Positions 51,032 through 62,152 of a stretch of 64,000 nt of DNA are shown piece by piece. Under the pieces are notes generated by a model that was not told where the DNA came from, did not search any database, and saw only the letters and a program-made list of their open reading frames with translations. How positions within the stretch are numbered: the stretch's first letter is position 1; every line of letters starts with the position of its first letter. Source of the stretch: Mycogone perniciosa (lineage: Eukaryota > Ascomycota > Sordariomycetes > Hypocreales > Hypocreaceae); assembly GCA_025331125.1 (NCBI GenBank), contig JAOALB010000168.1, positions 1-64,000 of the forward strand, written 5' to 3'. A program made the position numbers and the translations under genes.

Positions 51032-53473
51032 CATAGCATGTGCTTGGCGGACAAAGATATAAAAGAAAAAGTCGATCGGCTTTGAACAATGTGGCGGCGG
51101 TAGGATGAAGAATGTCGGCTATTAGTGGTGGGCTCTATCGAAGGAACAATGTGGATCACTATGCTTTTGTCAAGGATCAGATTTTAGAGAGAGCCCGATA
51201 CACTTCGCAGTCAGTACTCGTAGTACTATACATATCCATATAATAATAGACAGACCAAGGGGAGCTTGGGAGTTTGACAGCAGCCACTGCATCATTGGCT
51301 TTACAACTGGGCATGCCACTGTGCTAGCCATATTGGGCAAACTTGAACATGGGAGGGAGGGTGCATCGCCTATTGTGTACCAAACCTAATCTCATGACCT
51401 CCAAGTCGGCCAGGTACGCGTCAGGCAACTTGGCAAGGCCATAATCGAAAACGCGGCACACCAATGACGGAGATGCCATAAAGTGCCGGTAGGGCTTGCA
51501 ATTGGGTTTTGGACATGACAAGCTCTAGTGGTAGAACGGGGCGGGATCTGCTAGCCAATCAATGATGATTGACCGGCCCGTGTATTACTGTTGTTGGTGA
51601 TGAGCTGGCCCATTGTGAAGAACAGGCAGCTTCGTATTCGTTCATGCAAGATACGGTCATGAAGTCGGGGGAATGAACGGCACAACGCGATCTATCTACG
51701 AAGCACCACTCGCAGAAGAATATCGGATATCCGGAATGCTAGGAGTAATACTAGCTGTCGGGGATTCTACACCGGAGATAACATGCGTGCATGAAACTGT
51801 AGGAGTTAAGACGATGATGTAGTGTAGTGTATGGAGTAGTATGGAGTGCTCGTACTCGTAGTGGTAAGCAAGTTACTCAAATAGGTGTGTGGAGATGATA
51901 ATACTGCTGTGGCTGCGATGATGAATCGAGCCTTGCGGTTGAAAGGAGGGTATGGGGTGTTTCTTCGGGTTTACGTGCCGGACGCAAGGGGTGGAGGAGA
52001 GAGGGCAGTGCAGAGGATTCTTACACATGATTGACTCAGTTAAAACCACCAAGTTGCTTGACACAGCATCATGATAGTACTAGTAGGGAGTACTCCGTAG
52101 TAAGTGTGTAGTAGCACCTACACGGGCCAGAGTGATTCCGGTCTACTACCGAGATGTTCCTCCGGGTCGGGATGTCTAACCCTCCGGCGGGCCAAAGCCT
52201 TCACGTACCCAGCAGTCGAGTAAGCGCCAACGCAGCCCGAGATTTGGTTCATTTGGTGGAATATTATTACCACCTGGAATGATACCTACTACGGAGGAGA
52301 TGGGATAGTCCTCGTAGCACGAAGTAGGTAGTGGTAGTAGTAGTAGTACTACTCACGAGAAGGAGCTGGAGTTGCACGGAATCTGTGGCCGACTGACTGA
52401 CTCTACTGGGAACTGGTCGAGACCTGACGGGCATGAACTCGACACCTACGAGTCGTTGATAGATAGTAAATAGACGCGTAAGCATCACAATGCCCAGACA
52501 TGCCGGCAGGTAGGAATGCAGAAAGGCTCCCCTCGTGCTTGGCTGCACCAACACGTCGTTTTCGTCCTCATAGTAGTCGTACGAAGTAATAATAACAATA
52601 ACAGTATGGAGTAATAGTGGTGATGCTTGCTTACTTTCCCGCGATGCTGACTGGTGCCAAAAAGCCGGGGCCTCCCCTCCTGGAATGTCTGGGGCGCAGT
52701 CCATCTGAACCTAAGCCCGGCTCTAGCGTTAGCATCACCAAAAGAAGGGTTCTGGCTTATTAGTACTACCTCACGGCGAAACATCTTCCCTTAACACTTT
52801 AGCTTCTGCAGCTGGCACTCATCAAGATATGGAAGAATAAGTAAGATAAGGCCACAGACTTACTCGTTACCGGCAAGAATGAGCCGTTGCTCCAACAATA
52901 TGCTTCAGTGGCGTGTGGTCGGGCTTTTCTCGTCATGTCCGCATCTCCTCCCGGTCATACGTGCGTACATCCATACAGGGCCCTGTAATACTACGGAGCC
53001 GTGTTTGTCCACCAGCATATCTATCTTGCTGGAGTGATTTTCCCGCGGGATGGATGGTGACGACGCCCCGTTCCTATCTGGGGAAGGCCATAGGGCCTAG
53101 GCTCGCAAGCAAAGCAAAAAATAGATCATTTACAAGCTTACAGGGGGGATGCATTATCTACACACCCCTTCCCTGTCAACGTTCGGGAGCCGAAAGCTTC
53201 GGCACCCTCTTTTCACTCACGATTCATATTCATTTCATTAGGTACTACGGAGTACGGAGTACTTATGGGAGCACGTGGAGAGACGAGGCTGGTGTAGCGC
53301 AACAAACCAACGGCCAACGCTACACTATCTTCCCGGCTTATAAGGTGAATTGATCGCCCTCGTTCTTCCTCCGTCGTGATCGCGCACCTCCCTTCTAGCT
53401 TCGGGTCCTTTCTTTTTTTCTATCACAGCTGTAATATTACTACGGAGTACTACGTCCATTTATCTTAATTATC
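51032..53473. other. gene-free region with repeat motifs
   Basis: About 2.4 kb without a supported gene. It contains TACGGAGT-type motifs near 52088, 53246 (double) and 53446, and several GTAGTA/GTACTACTAC runs (51820-51870, 52320-52350). A minus frame at 51324-51521 looks partly protein-like (CRVFDYGLAKLPDAYLADLE), but it is too short and isolated to call. Confidence 0.45.
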
Positions 53474-54862
53474 ATGAGAATCTCCAAAAGTGCTGCCGTG
53501 GCCGCGGCTGTTGCGCTCAGTGAGTATTATCCCTCCGCCCTTCCCTCCCTCCTACATCATCCCTGTATCACTTATACTTACAACGTCTCTGGTTAGATGC
53601 GCACACGACTTCCGCTGCCACTGCTTCAAACTGCCCTACCGATGGCGTCTGCTACCAATGGGGCGTACCAGAAGCCTCTGCCAAAGCTGGCTCAGGCGAC
53701 ATCTACTTCCAACTGAAGGCACCCACAAGCTTTCAATGGATCGGTCTTGGAATCGGCAGCCAGATGGCCGGCGCCAGCATCTTCGTCATGTACCAGAACG
53801 GCAACGGAAACGTGACGCTCAGTACGCGACAGGGCCAGGGCCATGTCATGCCGAACTACCAGGCGAGGAGCGATGTCCAACTCCTGGCGGGCTCTGGTGT
53901 TGTCGGCGGCAACATGATTGCCAACGTCCGGTGTAGCGGATGCTCCAATCTGGACCTCTCCGGATCTACTAATTGGATTGCGGCGTGGAAATCGGGGGAT
54001 TCTTTGGCTTCGACGAATCCCTCAGCCATTATCACGCAGCATGATGACGAGAGCCAGTTCCAGGTGAACCTGGGTTCGGCAAGCATCAGCTCCGACTCGA
54101 ACCCCTTCCTCGGTTCTGATAGCAACAGCGGAAGTAATGGAGGAAACACTGGAGGAGGCACTGGAGGAGGTTATGGGGGAGGCTACGGAGGCTACGGAGG
54201 CGGCGGCAACTCCGGTAATGGCAACAGCGGCAGTTCTGGGGGTGCAGACACAGGCCCCTCGACCGACACCTTGGTCAATGCCCATGGTATCGTCATGTCA
54301 ATCATCTTTGTCTGCATGTACCCGATCGGGTCTATCCTCATGCCGTTGCTGGGCAAGTGGTATATCCACGCATCCTGGCAGTTCATTGCCTTCTTGGGCA
54401 TGTGGGCTGGATTCGCTCTTGGCTACGTTGCCTCTCGTCGTCTCAACATTGTAAGTTGACTCCTATTCCTATTCCTATCCCAGCACACCGCGTTAACCTT
54501 TTTTTCTTCTCTAGTTCTTCGATGAGAAACACACGGGCATTGGTGTCTTTGTTGTGGCTCTGCTTGCCTTGCAACCCATCTTCGGGTGGATTCACCACGT
54601 CCATTACGTCAAGACTCAGTCCCGCGGCATCTTCAGCACCATTCATGTTTGGTACGGCCGCGCCCTCATGGTCCTTGGCATCATCAACGGTGGCTTTGGC
54701 CTGCAACTCGCTGGTACCTCTAACCGGTTTGTGATCGCCTACTCGGTGGTTGCTGGTGTTGTGATGCTGCTGTATCTGGGTTCCATTTTTGTCGGCGTGA
54801 GCAAGAGGAGAGGCCAGGACAGGCGCGCCAAGTCGCCTCCCATGATGACCCAGGAGTCCTGA
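53474..54862 (+). CDS. DOMON (CDH-like cytochrome) - cytochrome b561 membrane protein
   Basis: Three exons (53474-53519, 53597-54450, 54515-54862) encode 415 residues. After a signal peptide (MRISKSAAVAAAVALNAH) comes a cellobiose-dehydrogenase-like cytochrome domain with CPTDGVCYQWGVPE, WIGLGIGSQMAGASIFVMYQ and RQGQGHVMPNYQ. Its probable haem ligands are the Met of SQMAG and a His. A Gly-rich linker (about 205-245) leads to five membrane helices of the cytochrome b561 type. The conserved His lie in VNAHGIVM, YIHASWQF, GWIHHVHYV and STIHVWYGR. The predicted role is transfer of electrons across a membrane, probably the plasma membrane, to an outer acceptor. The donor and acceptor are not known. 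No second oxidoreductase domain is attached. Confidence 0.9.
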
Positions 54863-55589
54863 TGGAGATGTCTGTGTAGAGCGCTCCGACTGTAGGTCTG
54901 GGGCTCGAAAAGCTTTGTGTTTATGCTGTTATACCCGAGGGATGATCTGGCGTTGTGTGGGATATGTATGGGAAGTCAATCGCTTATATGGAATTATCTG
55001 GTTGCGTACGAAGTACAGAGTGGATGGAACATGATGTGTTGAAAGCACCTTAGCCTGCCTAGAATTATCGATTTTGTTGTACGAAGTATGTATGTTGCCA
55101 TGTTCTGAGTAAATAAGCCACTCAGATGCCGTTGAATAATGTTGCGACGGCTGGAGAGTTTCGGCCACAAATCCGGGTTGTAGTAGTCGATGATATCGCA
55201 GAGTTATCTATCAGAGTATATACAAGTAGAGAATCATGAAATTGGTCAATAGAATCCTCTTATTCCGTAGCACGCATCGTGTTGAATCATCTCGGGCTGC
55301 AATTGGAGCGCATGATATTAATTCTACTTCGTACGAGCAACGTGCATGGCGCTTATGCCAGTCACGTGCACCTCATTGGCCTTTCCAAGCTCTGTTGGTG
55401 GAACCTGAGGCAGAAAGAAAAAACCACCCGCCACTCCGCTGAATCTGAGCCACTGGCCTTTAGCCGGGGAAAGTCGACAGACTGAGATCACGATTTTCAC
55501 AAAACCCTCATCGCTCCCATTCTCCCATCCTCTCCGGGTCCACCTCTCCCCTCCGCCCAATTGAGCACCGCCCAGCCGTTTTCTCCAAA
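54863..55589. other. intergenic region
   Basis: No gene. A CT-rich stretch around 55500-55560 immediately precedes the ATP14 start and is probably its leader. Confidence 0.45.
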
Positions 55590-56369
55590 ATGCTCAGCCA
55601 ACTGTCTCGGGCTTCGGTGAGTCTCGACTTCTCGACTGCCATCCTCTCGCTCTCTCTCTCTCTCGCCGGATCCTGCGACATATTCTAACTGTTGCTTGCT
55701 ATAGCGCGCTCGCTCCGCCGTGGCTGCTGCCGCTCGCTCTGCCGCCAGAGGAAATGCCGTTCAGGTGAGGGGCTTCATTGCCCCGACCGTCTCACGGAGA
55801 GGTACGGATGCGCTGTCCTTTTTTCCCTCTTCGAATTGATGCGCGCCATGATGGCTGGGGCGGGCCAAGGCGAACGAGCTCCTCTTTTTCAGCTCAAGCC
55901 GATATCCCCGACCTCAGATCCAACACAACAAACATATTCGACGCTGCCGACAAAGATGAAATAGCCTATCCGATATACCCACATCCGCGCATTTTTATGG
56001 AGCTGCTCTATTGCATTTGCCTCTTTACCGCCTCGGAATATACTACTATACCGTACCCCGAGCCAGTCATGCTAACGTATTTCCTCTCTCTCCACAGCCG
56101 ACTTCGTCCAGGAGCTCTACCTTAAGGAGCTCAAGGCCTACAAGGTCCCCGCCGTCAAGGAGTCCGATTCCGAGGGCCAGGTCCAGGTCTTCGCCATGCC
56201 CAAGACCCCTGCCTCCCCCGAGGAGACCAACCTCGCCGACAACCTGAAGACGTACGAGTCCATGGCCGTCGAGATCGAGGGCCAGGATGCCTCTGCCCAG
56301 TCCGCCCAGGGCACCGCCGCGCTGCCCGACTGGCTCGAGGCCGAGGAGGAGGAACCCCATGGTCACTAA
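55590..56369 (+). CDS. ATP14: F1F0 ATP synthase subunit h (ATP14)
   Basis: Three exons (55590-55616, 55705-55801, 56098-56369) give 131 residues. The first 40 form a typical mitochondrial presequence (MLSQLSRASRARSAVAAAAR and an Arg-rich end, VSRR). The mature part starts ADFVQELYLKELKAYKVPAV, the hallmark of subunit h, and ends acidic (EAEEEEPHGH). It is a peripheral stator-stalk component of the mitochondrial ATP synthase. Intron 2 (about 296 bp) is the longest I resolved in the window and carries several in-frame stops, as expected for an intron. Confidence 0.92.
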
Positions 56370-59300
56370 ATTTACCGCGTTTTTGATATAAAAAAAAGGA
56401 CCCCGCGTGCCCCAGGGGGAGAAGGTCGAAAAGCTGTCAGTGAAAGAAAAAGAAGAAGCACTGCAGTGAATTCTTAAAGTGGAGGAAACAAGAGAGTGTG
56501 AGAAAGAGAGAGGAGGCGACTATACAAGATGGCAGTCCCGAAAACAGGATGCCAGATTGATGGGGATGTTTATCCCGTTGTACATTTTCCCTCAAACAGC
56601 ATCGATTCAGTGTAGGACACCAATTGCGAATGCCAATACTAAATGAAACATGAAGCCAGCATCCATCTTGCATCCACTTACTTGAAAGCTACCTAGGAGC
56701 AAGGGCATGAGCCTCGGTCCAAGCAAGCTCCATCTCTTGTCCATGTCATGCTTCTTGTCGTTTTGCACGGCATGACCTCTTCATCAACCCATCATGTGAT
56801 CTAGCGAAAGACATATTCAGCACTGGAATGCGCCAGAAGTTAAAACTGCTTAACGTTTGAAGTATCTCCGTCATCGCCTGTTTCACTTACCCATCATCGA
56901 CATCCGAGTGAACCTATTACATCATTGCATCATACACTATTTACACTTGTCATGTTGGCCAATTTCTACTGTCTTCGAATTCAATATTGTCGTGTAAAGG
57001 TTCGACGATTATTGTGATGCGGCCATAGTGGGGATAACGGCCAGTAAGGCAGCGCACACAATCCGTTCTTTTTCAAGTCTAGGCCTCGGACTCCTCGAGT
57101 TTTGGAGCGTAGACAAGCTCAGACCTGCCCCCAATAAACAAGCTTGTGTCCTGCAGTCGGTTTAAAAAACGCTATCGCCACTGTGGGTAGGCTTAGGGAA
57201 AGGGTTCTTCGTATTCGAGACGACGTTTAGTATTTCATATCGATGTGCTAAGGGCAGAGAATACGAGGGATTCGCGAGAAGACTCTTTGGAAGTTTAATG
57301 CTTTCATTAATGCGAGTTCTCGGTCACTTACAATTACTCATAATAAGGTGGCTTACTTTTTCAGAAACTCGTCGAGCTGACGAATAGCTGGATCCGTCAT
57401 GAACACACTCAACAGCAGTCATAGCCTGTTTTCATTATCAGTCATTGTGTGTATTCAAGCAGCAGCCTCTCACGACCTAATTGGTATCAGTAAGAGCTCC
57501 AAAGAGTCCTCGATATAGCCTTTCTTTTGTTATTCATGTGCCCTTTTACAGTTGCCATTTGATTGATACTTGGGAAGACAGCAGCAACTTGGAAGGACTT
57601 TCTGAGTGATACTGTGCTGCAAATATTAAAGAGGCATATGAAAGCCATTCGTCTTTTATGTGCGATCTAATAGACTAGTCTCGGTGAATTCTCAAACAAG
57701 TTAACTGCCGCTACGTAGAGAAATATAGTAAAAGAGACGATCAAGACGCCCATTGTCACTTCTTTCCTCACAGAAGAAGAATATAGACTCTTCCTTGAGT
57801 TAGTTATATAGCTATTTAAGTACGTCATGAGCAACCGCTTAGCTGCTGGTGTTTAGGGATGAAGTTGGCGGATTATCATCATCAAGGCCACTCTAATCTC
57901 ATTATGTAAAATGATCGGAGACTTTTGGTGGCTGACTGTATTGAGGAATCAAGGCTACCCCAACCTAGCTAGTAGTGCACTATACTCATATGCCGGAAGC
58001 TTATCATTTGAGCTTACCAATGACCTCTATACAATCCAACTTGGTTCAGTCAGGTATCCTTACTATACCGTAGATGAAACCTACATAGTAGAGTTAGTGC
58101 ATATACCTGATTATCCTATCGTATAGAAAATACACTAGCTAATTTATATATATGTGTGTATGTAAAGATAGACTTTGGAATTGGCTAATCCTGATTATTT
58201 GGTTGTAAACAATATACACTATACGCAACCCTGTCTATGCCTTCTTATGCTCGTATATGTAAATTGTCTGTATACCGGGGAACACAGCCCCAGGATGTTC
58301 TCCAGCACTAAAGGTAGTTCTAAGTCTTCATAGTAATCCAAAGAAACATGCGCTTCTGGTAACAGCTGAAGGAAACCCAAGTCTATGGGCAGTCCTACGG
58401 CCCCTAATGCTTCCACAAACAGTGGTGTTGGTGTACAATTCGGCTGCGCCACTGGTCAGAATAAATGTTCGCTGTGTTTTCAAGTGCCTACAGCTTCCGG
58501 AACCTCGATCCAAATGCATCATTATGTTTTCTAAAGGATCGGGGCTTCACATGTTCACCACTTCAATCATATATGAGTTTAGTATGTAGGGGGTTTCGAA
58601 GTTGTTATTGGATATACTAGTTAGGATATATATAACATCATCTAGTTGGTTCCAGTTATCGGTTGCTAACGGAAGCATGTGCTGTATCGAAATATTTCAA
58701 TGCGATGAGCTTCTCTACGAGATGATTGGGATTGATAGTTGGACAACTTTGGCTCTGGTGTTTCCAAGGCTCCTAAGGGTGTTCTGAAATTGCTAGTCAA
58801 ACAAGTTATACGTTTCATTTTACACAGTGAACTCAATAATAAGAAACGTCATGTAGAACCGTGGAAATATTAAAGGACCATTATTACATGCCTTGGACCG
58901 AGACTGGGGACAAAGCAGCACAGCAACACATGCGGCAGCATAAGACCTTGTCAGTAGTACACACAACCCCATATGCGTTGGATGAAAACCAAGAATACAA
59001 AACATGCTGATTTGCTTTTGTCCATCTTTCTCGATCTCGCCTTCTCTCTGTATCTCTTTTTTCCCTTTGTTTTCGGTGTTCTGGAACCAGCACGAAATCC
59101 ATCAGCTAGGGCAAGCAGTCTGAGACCTAGGGCTGATTCCAATCATCACATCTCTCTCGCTCTCTCTCAACCAGAACGCCTGGACCCTTCCTGCACAGTA
59201 GCCATGGAAAATGCAAATGCAAAACCAGCCAACCCCAATGCAGTCATGCCATTATTAACCGTTCGTACCAACGTCATCAAAGTGGGTTTCGGGATATTAC

Positions 59301-59471
59301 TTTTTTTCAGGTACAAGTGCGCCCGTCATTATCATCAAAGAAGGGAAGGAAACAAAAGACGCCACATAAACAGTAGCATTACCTTAACCAACCAAGGATT
59401 GATTATGGATAAAGTGCGAGCCCTCCACCATTTCCTCATCATGTCCAGGTAATGCCGCTCATCCGATTTGA
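56370..59471. other. AT-rich gene-poor stretch
   Basis: About 3.1 kb without a supported gene. From 57.0 to 58.9 kb the DNA is AT-rich, with short frames (57911-58126 plus; 58219-58452 minus, LPIDLGFLQLLPEAHVSLDYY) that may be relics of mutated genes or elements. I cannot name any. It resembles the 1-6 kb region in composition. The first 300 bases are the ATP14 3' region. Confidence 0.45.
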
Positions 59472-62152
59472 TTATCTTGGGTCGATGTCATCCAGGTTGT
59501 CCCATTCATCGTCGTCATTACCATCACCGTTCGCATGAGCATCGTCCATATCTTCATCATCATCTATCCTTCCTCGATATTGATCCCGCATATGGTCTTC
59601 CAGTGCACTCTCGTCGACATAAGTAAATCCCTGGAAGTTGGCTTGCACTGAAGGCGAAAGTGGCGTGGAGGCAGCATACCCTCGGGCCAACGCAGCAGCC
59701 CGCTCGTTGAGAGATCCATTCTGATCCAGCGCAGTAGTAAACTCGGGATCGAAATAGGAGACATCCGTTTCGGACTTCAACTTCGGCTTGAATGGCGGAG
59801 TAATAAGCTTCTTGGACAGGAGATTCCAGTCGATGTCGTTGAAGAAAGCATGGCGCTTGAGCTCTTCAGCATCATCGGTCGCTCCTAGTCTGTGTTTGGG
59901 ATTTCTATTAAGCAATCCTTTGACGAAGTTCCGACCCTCTTGCGATAGAGTATCGCGTGGGAATCTGACTTTGCCGAAGGCGATGTTCTTGTACATCTGC
60001 TGCGTGTCCTCCGCATAGAAGGGACTCCATCCACAGCACATCTCGAACACCAAGACACCAAGCGACCAAAAGTCGACCATTTTGGTGTAGCCTGACTCGT
60101 CCAGGAGGACTTCTGGGGCAAGGTACTCCGTAGTTCCACAGAAGGTATTGGTAGTGTCGTTCTTGGTGAGGTTCGCCTTGGACAATCCAAAGTCGCAAAG
60201 CGCAATATGACCGTTGGCATCTAGAAGGATGTTCTCCGGCTTGAGGTCACGATAGACAATGTCATTGTTGTGCAGATGCTGAATCGCCAAGATCAACTCC
60301 GCAATGTAAAACTTGGCGCGCCTCTCATCAAATCGGCCTTCTTTTTGAAGGTGCCAGAACAGCTCTCCGCCGGACATGTAGTCGGTCACCAAGTACAGCT
60401 CAGAAGGCGTCTGAAACGAGAATTTGAGTCCGACAATGAAGGGAGAATCAGATGTCGCTGTGCGGACGAGAATATTCCGCTCCCCCACAGTATGTGCCAC
60501 CTCTTTCTTCTGCACAATTACCTTCTTCTGCAGGACCTTCATAGCATAGATCCGCCGGGTATCCTTCTTGCGAACTTGATAGACTTGGCCAAACGTCCCC
60601 TTGCCGATAAGCTTAAGAATCTCGAAGTCGCTCGGACCGAAGTGCTTCCTCTCTGTCCTCTGGTAGATAGCCTCAACGTATATCTCGCCCGTAGGGGCGT
60701 TTTCGGCCATTGTGTTGGCATGGCCATGCAACGTGAACCACCCCTTTACGAGACCATCCTTGTCTCTCCTCGCTTCAAGGTTGACGTGACCCAAGAACTC
60801 CTCCCCAGAAATGGTGTGATCATACACAGAAATGTCCACTAACATATCTGAGTCAACAACGTCGCTGTCGTGTGTGATTAGCTTGAAGTTCAGCATTGAG
60901 GTGATGTCATTGAGACTTACAAAACAGCTTCTGCGTCCCATTTGGGGTTCGAGTAAAGAGCCCGTGGGGTAGTCCGGTTGCGGAAAGTGTTGTAATCGGA
61001 GATGCTGGTATTGCTGCTTTGACGGCTGCGCATAGGAATCGCCATTGGACGACCGGAATCGCTTGCTTGCCGCTTCATCGGGATTCCGCCTAGGCTGGGT
61101 GGCATGACAGCAGAATGTTCCTCCTCCTCAGAGGGTCGTGGGCCTCCGGAAATGAGCTCACTTCGTTGGAACACCGCAACGACATAAGGGTCACGGCTCT
61201 TACGCAGCCCCCGTGCTTCCGCAATCTTGATGGTTAACCTCCCCTTCGCAGTTGGAGCTTGGGCACCGGAGCCTCGAGGGGTCTGTGTTCCGCTGGTTTC
61301 CGCCCCATCATGGCTTGTTCTGCAAGGCGTGTCTCTACCGTCTGAGTGTGAATTGGCAGCAGAGAGGGCTCTGGTAGGAGTTGGCGGGCCGCTCTTGAAG
61401 ATGACACCACGAGTTAGCTCTTTGAGTCCTTGAAGTGAAAACCACTTGCTGGGGGCCTGAACCGTGCCAGAATCTGAAGCAGAATGTGATTTTGAAGATC
61501 TATGAGCTTGTTTTGATGAGGTGGGAAGAGGGTTAGGAGTGGTGCTTATATCCGATTGTGATGGAAGACAAAGTGTTTGGGAATGGATATCAGGGACTTG
61601 CGAACAACCAGTTGCCTTCACAGGCGGTGAGCTGAAAGATGCGCCGGCTGAACTGACACTCCCAACGTCCCCATCTGAGCAAGGCATTTCTGGAGTCGCT
61701 GATCCCGTTGAGGAGGGTACTTGTGAAGTGGGTGGGGTTGGATAGGGGTGTGATTCCTTCCGTGTTTCTTGACTAGCGCTTGGACGGATGGGCAAGACTT
61801 TGTGTGAATGGGTATGGTGATTTTCATTGGGTAGTGAAGAGTTGCAAGACTGAGAGCTCTCGGCTTGTTGATGCGACTGTAGCTCCATGGACAAATCGTC
61901 CCGGAGCTGTTGGTCTAGCTTCTGGTCCCAAGATGTAGTGCTCTCAGACCTTGTTATCATAGAAGAGTACGTCTGGCTTGCAGAAAGGTCATGACGAACC
62001 TGGCCAAAGTAACTCATGATTCCAGGCAGGCGTTTATCATGAGGGTCGGGATGGGGAGTGGCTACACCAGACCGAGGTGTTTCAAAGCCGATATGGTCCG
62101 CACCATCTTCATCGGTCGTGGCGGTTCTGGTGGATTGGTCAACACCATGCAT
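59472..62152 (-). CDS. SCH9: Sch9-type AGC kinase with C2 domain
   Basis: Two exons, 62152-60921 and 60864-59472, encode 874 residues. A long Ser/Thr/Pro-rich N-terminal part (1-320) precedes a C2 domain (about 325-490) that the intron interrupts. Exon 1 ends PKWDAEAV. Splicing GTAAGT...CGACAG gives FDVVDSDMLVDISVYD, completing the C2 strand. The kinase domain follows: LKLIGKGTFGQVYQV, YAMKVLQKK, YRDLKPENILL, LCDFGLSK, and the activation loop TNTFCGTTEYLAPE. The C-terminal tail has YFDPEFTTAL and the hydrophobic motif FQGFTYVDES, then an Asp-rich end. C2 plus AGC kinase is diagnostic of Sch9, the TORC1-regulated kinase controlling growth, ribosome synthesis and stress. The start was set at MHGVDQST, because the longer frame has no ATG. 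All catalytic and regulatory residues look intact. Confidence 0.94.

Noticed and set aside
51324..51521. Short minus frame with a protein-like stretch
   Set aside because: Only 65 codons, no ATG support from context, no flanking exons found; chance or a very small relic.
52267..52784. Overlapping minus-strand frames of 99-145 codons
   Set aside because: Driven by GTAGTA-type repeats, which give Thr or Leu runs; no domain.
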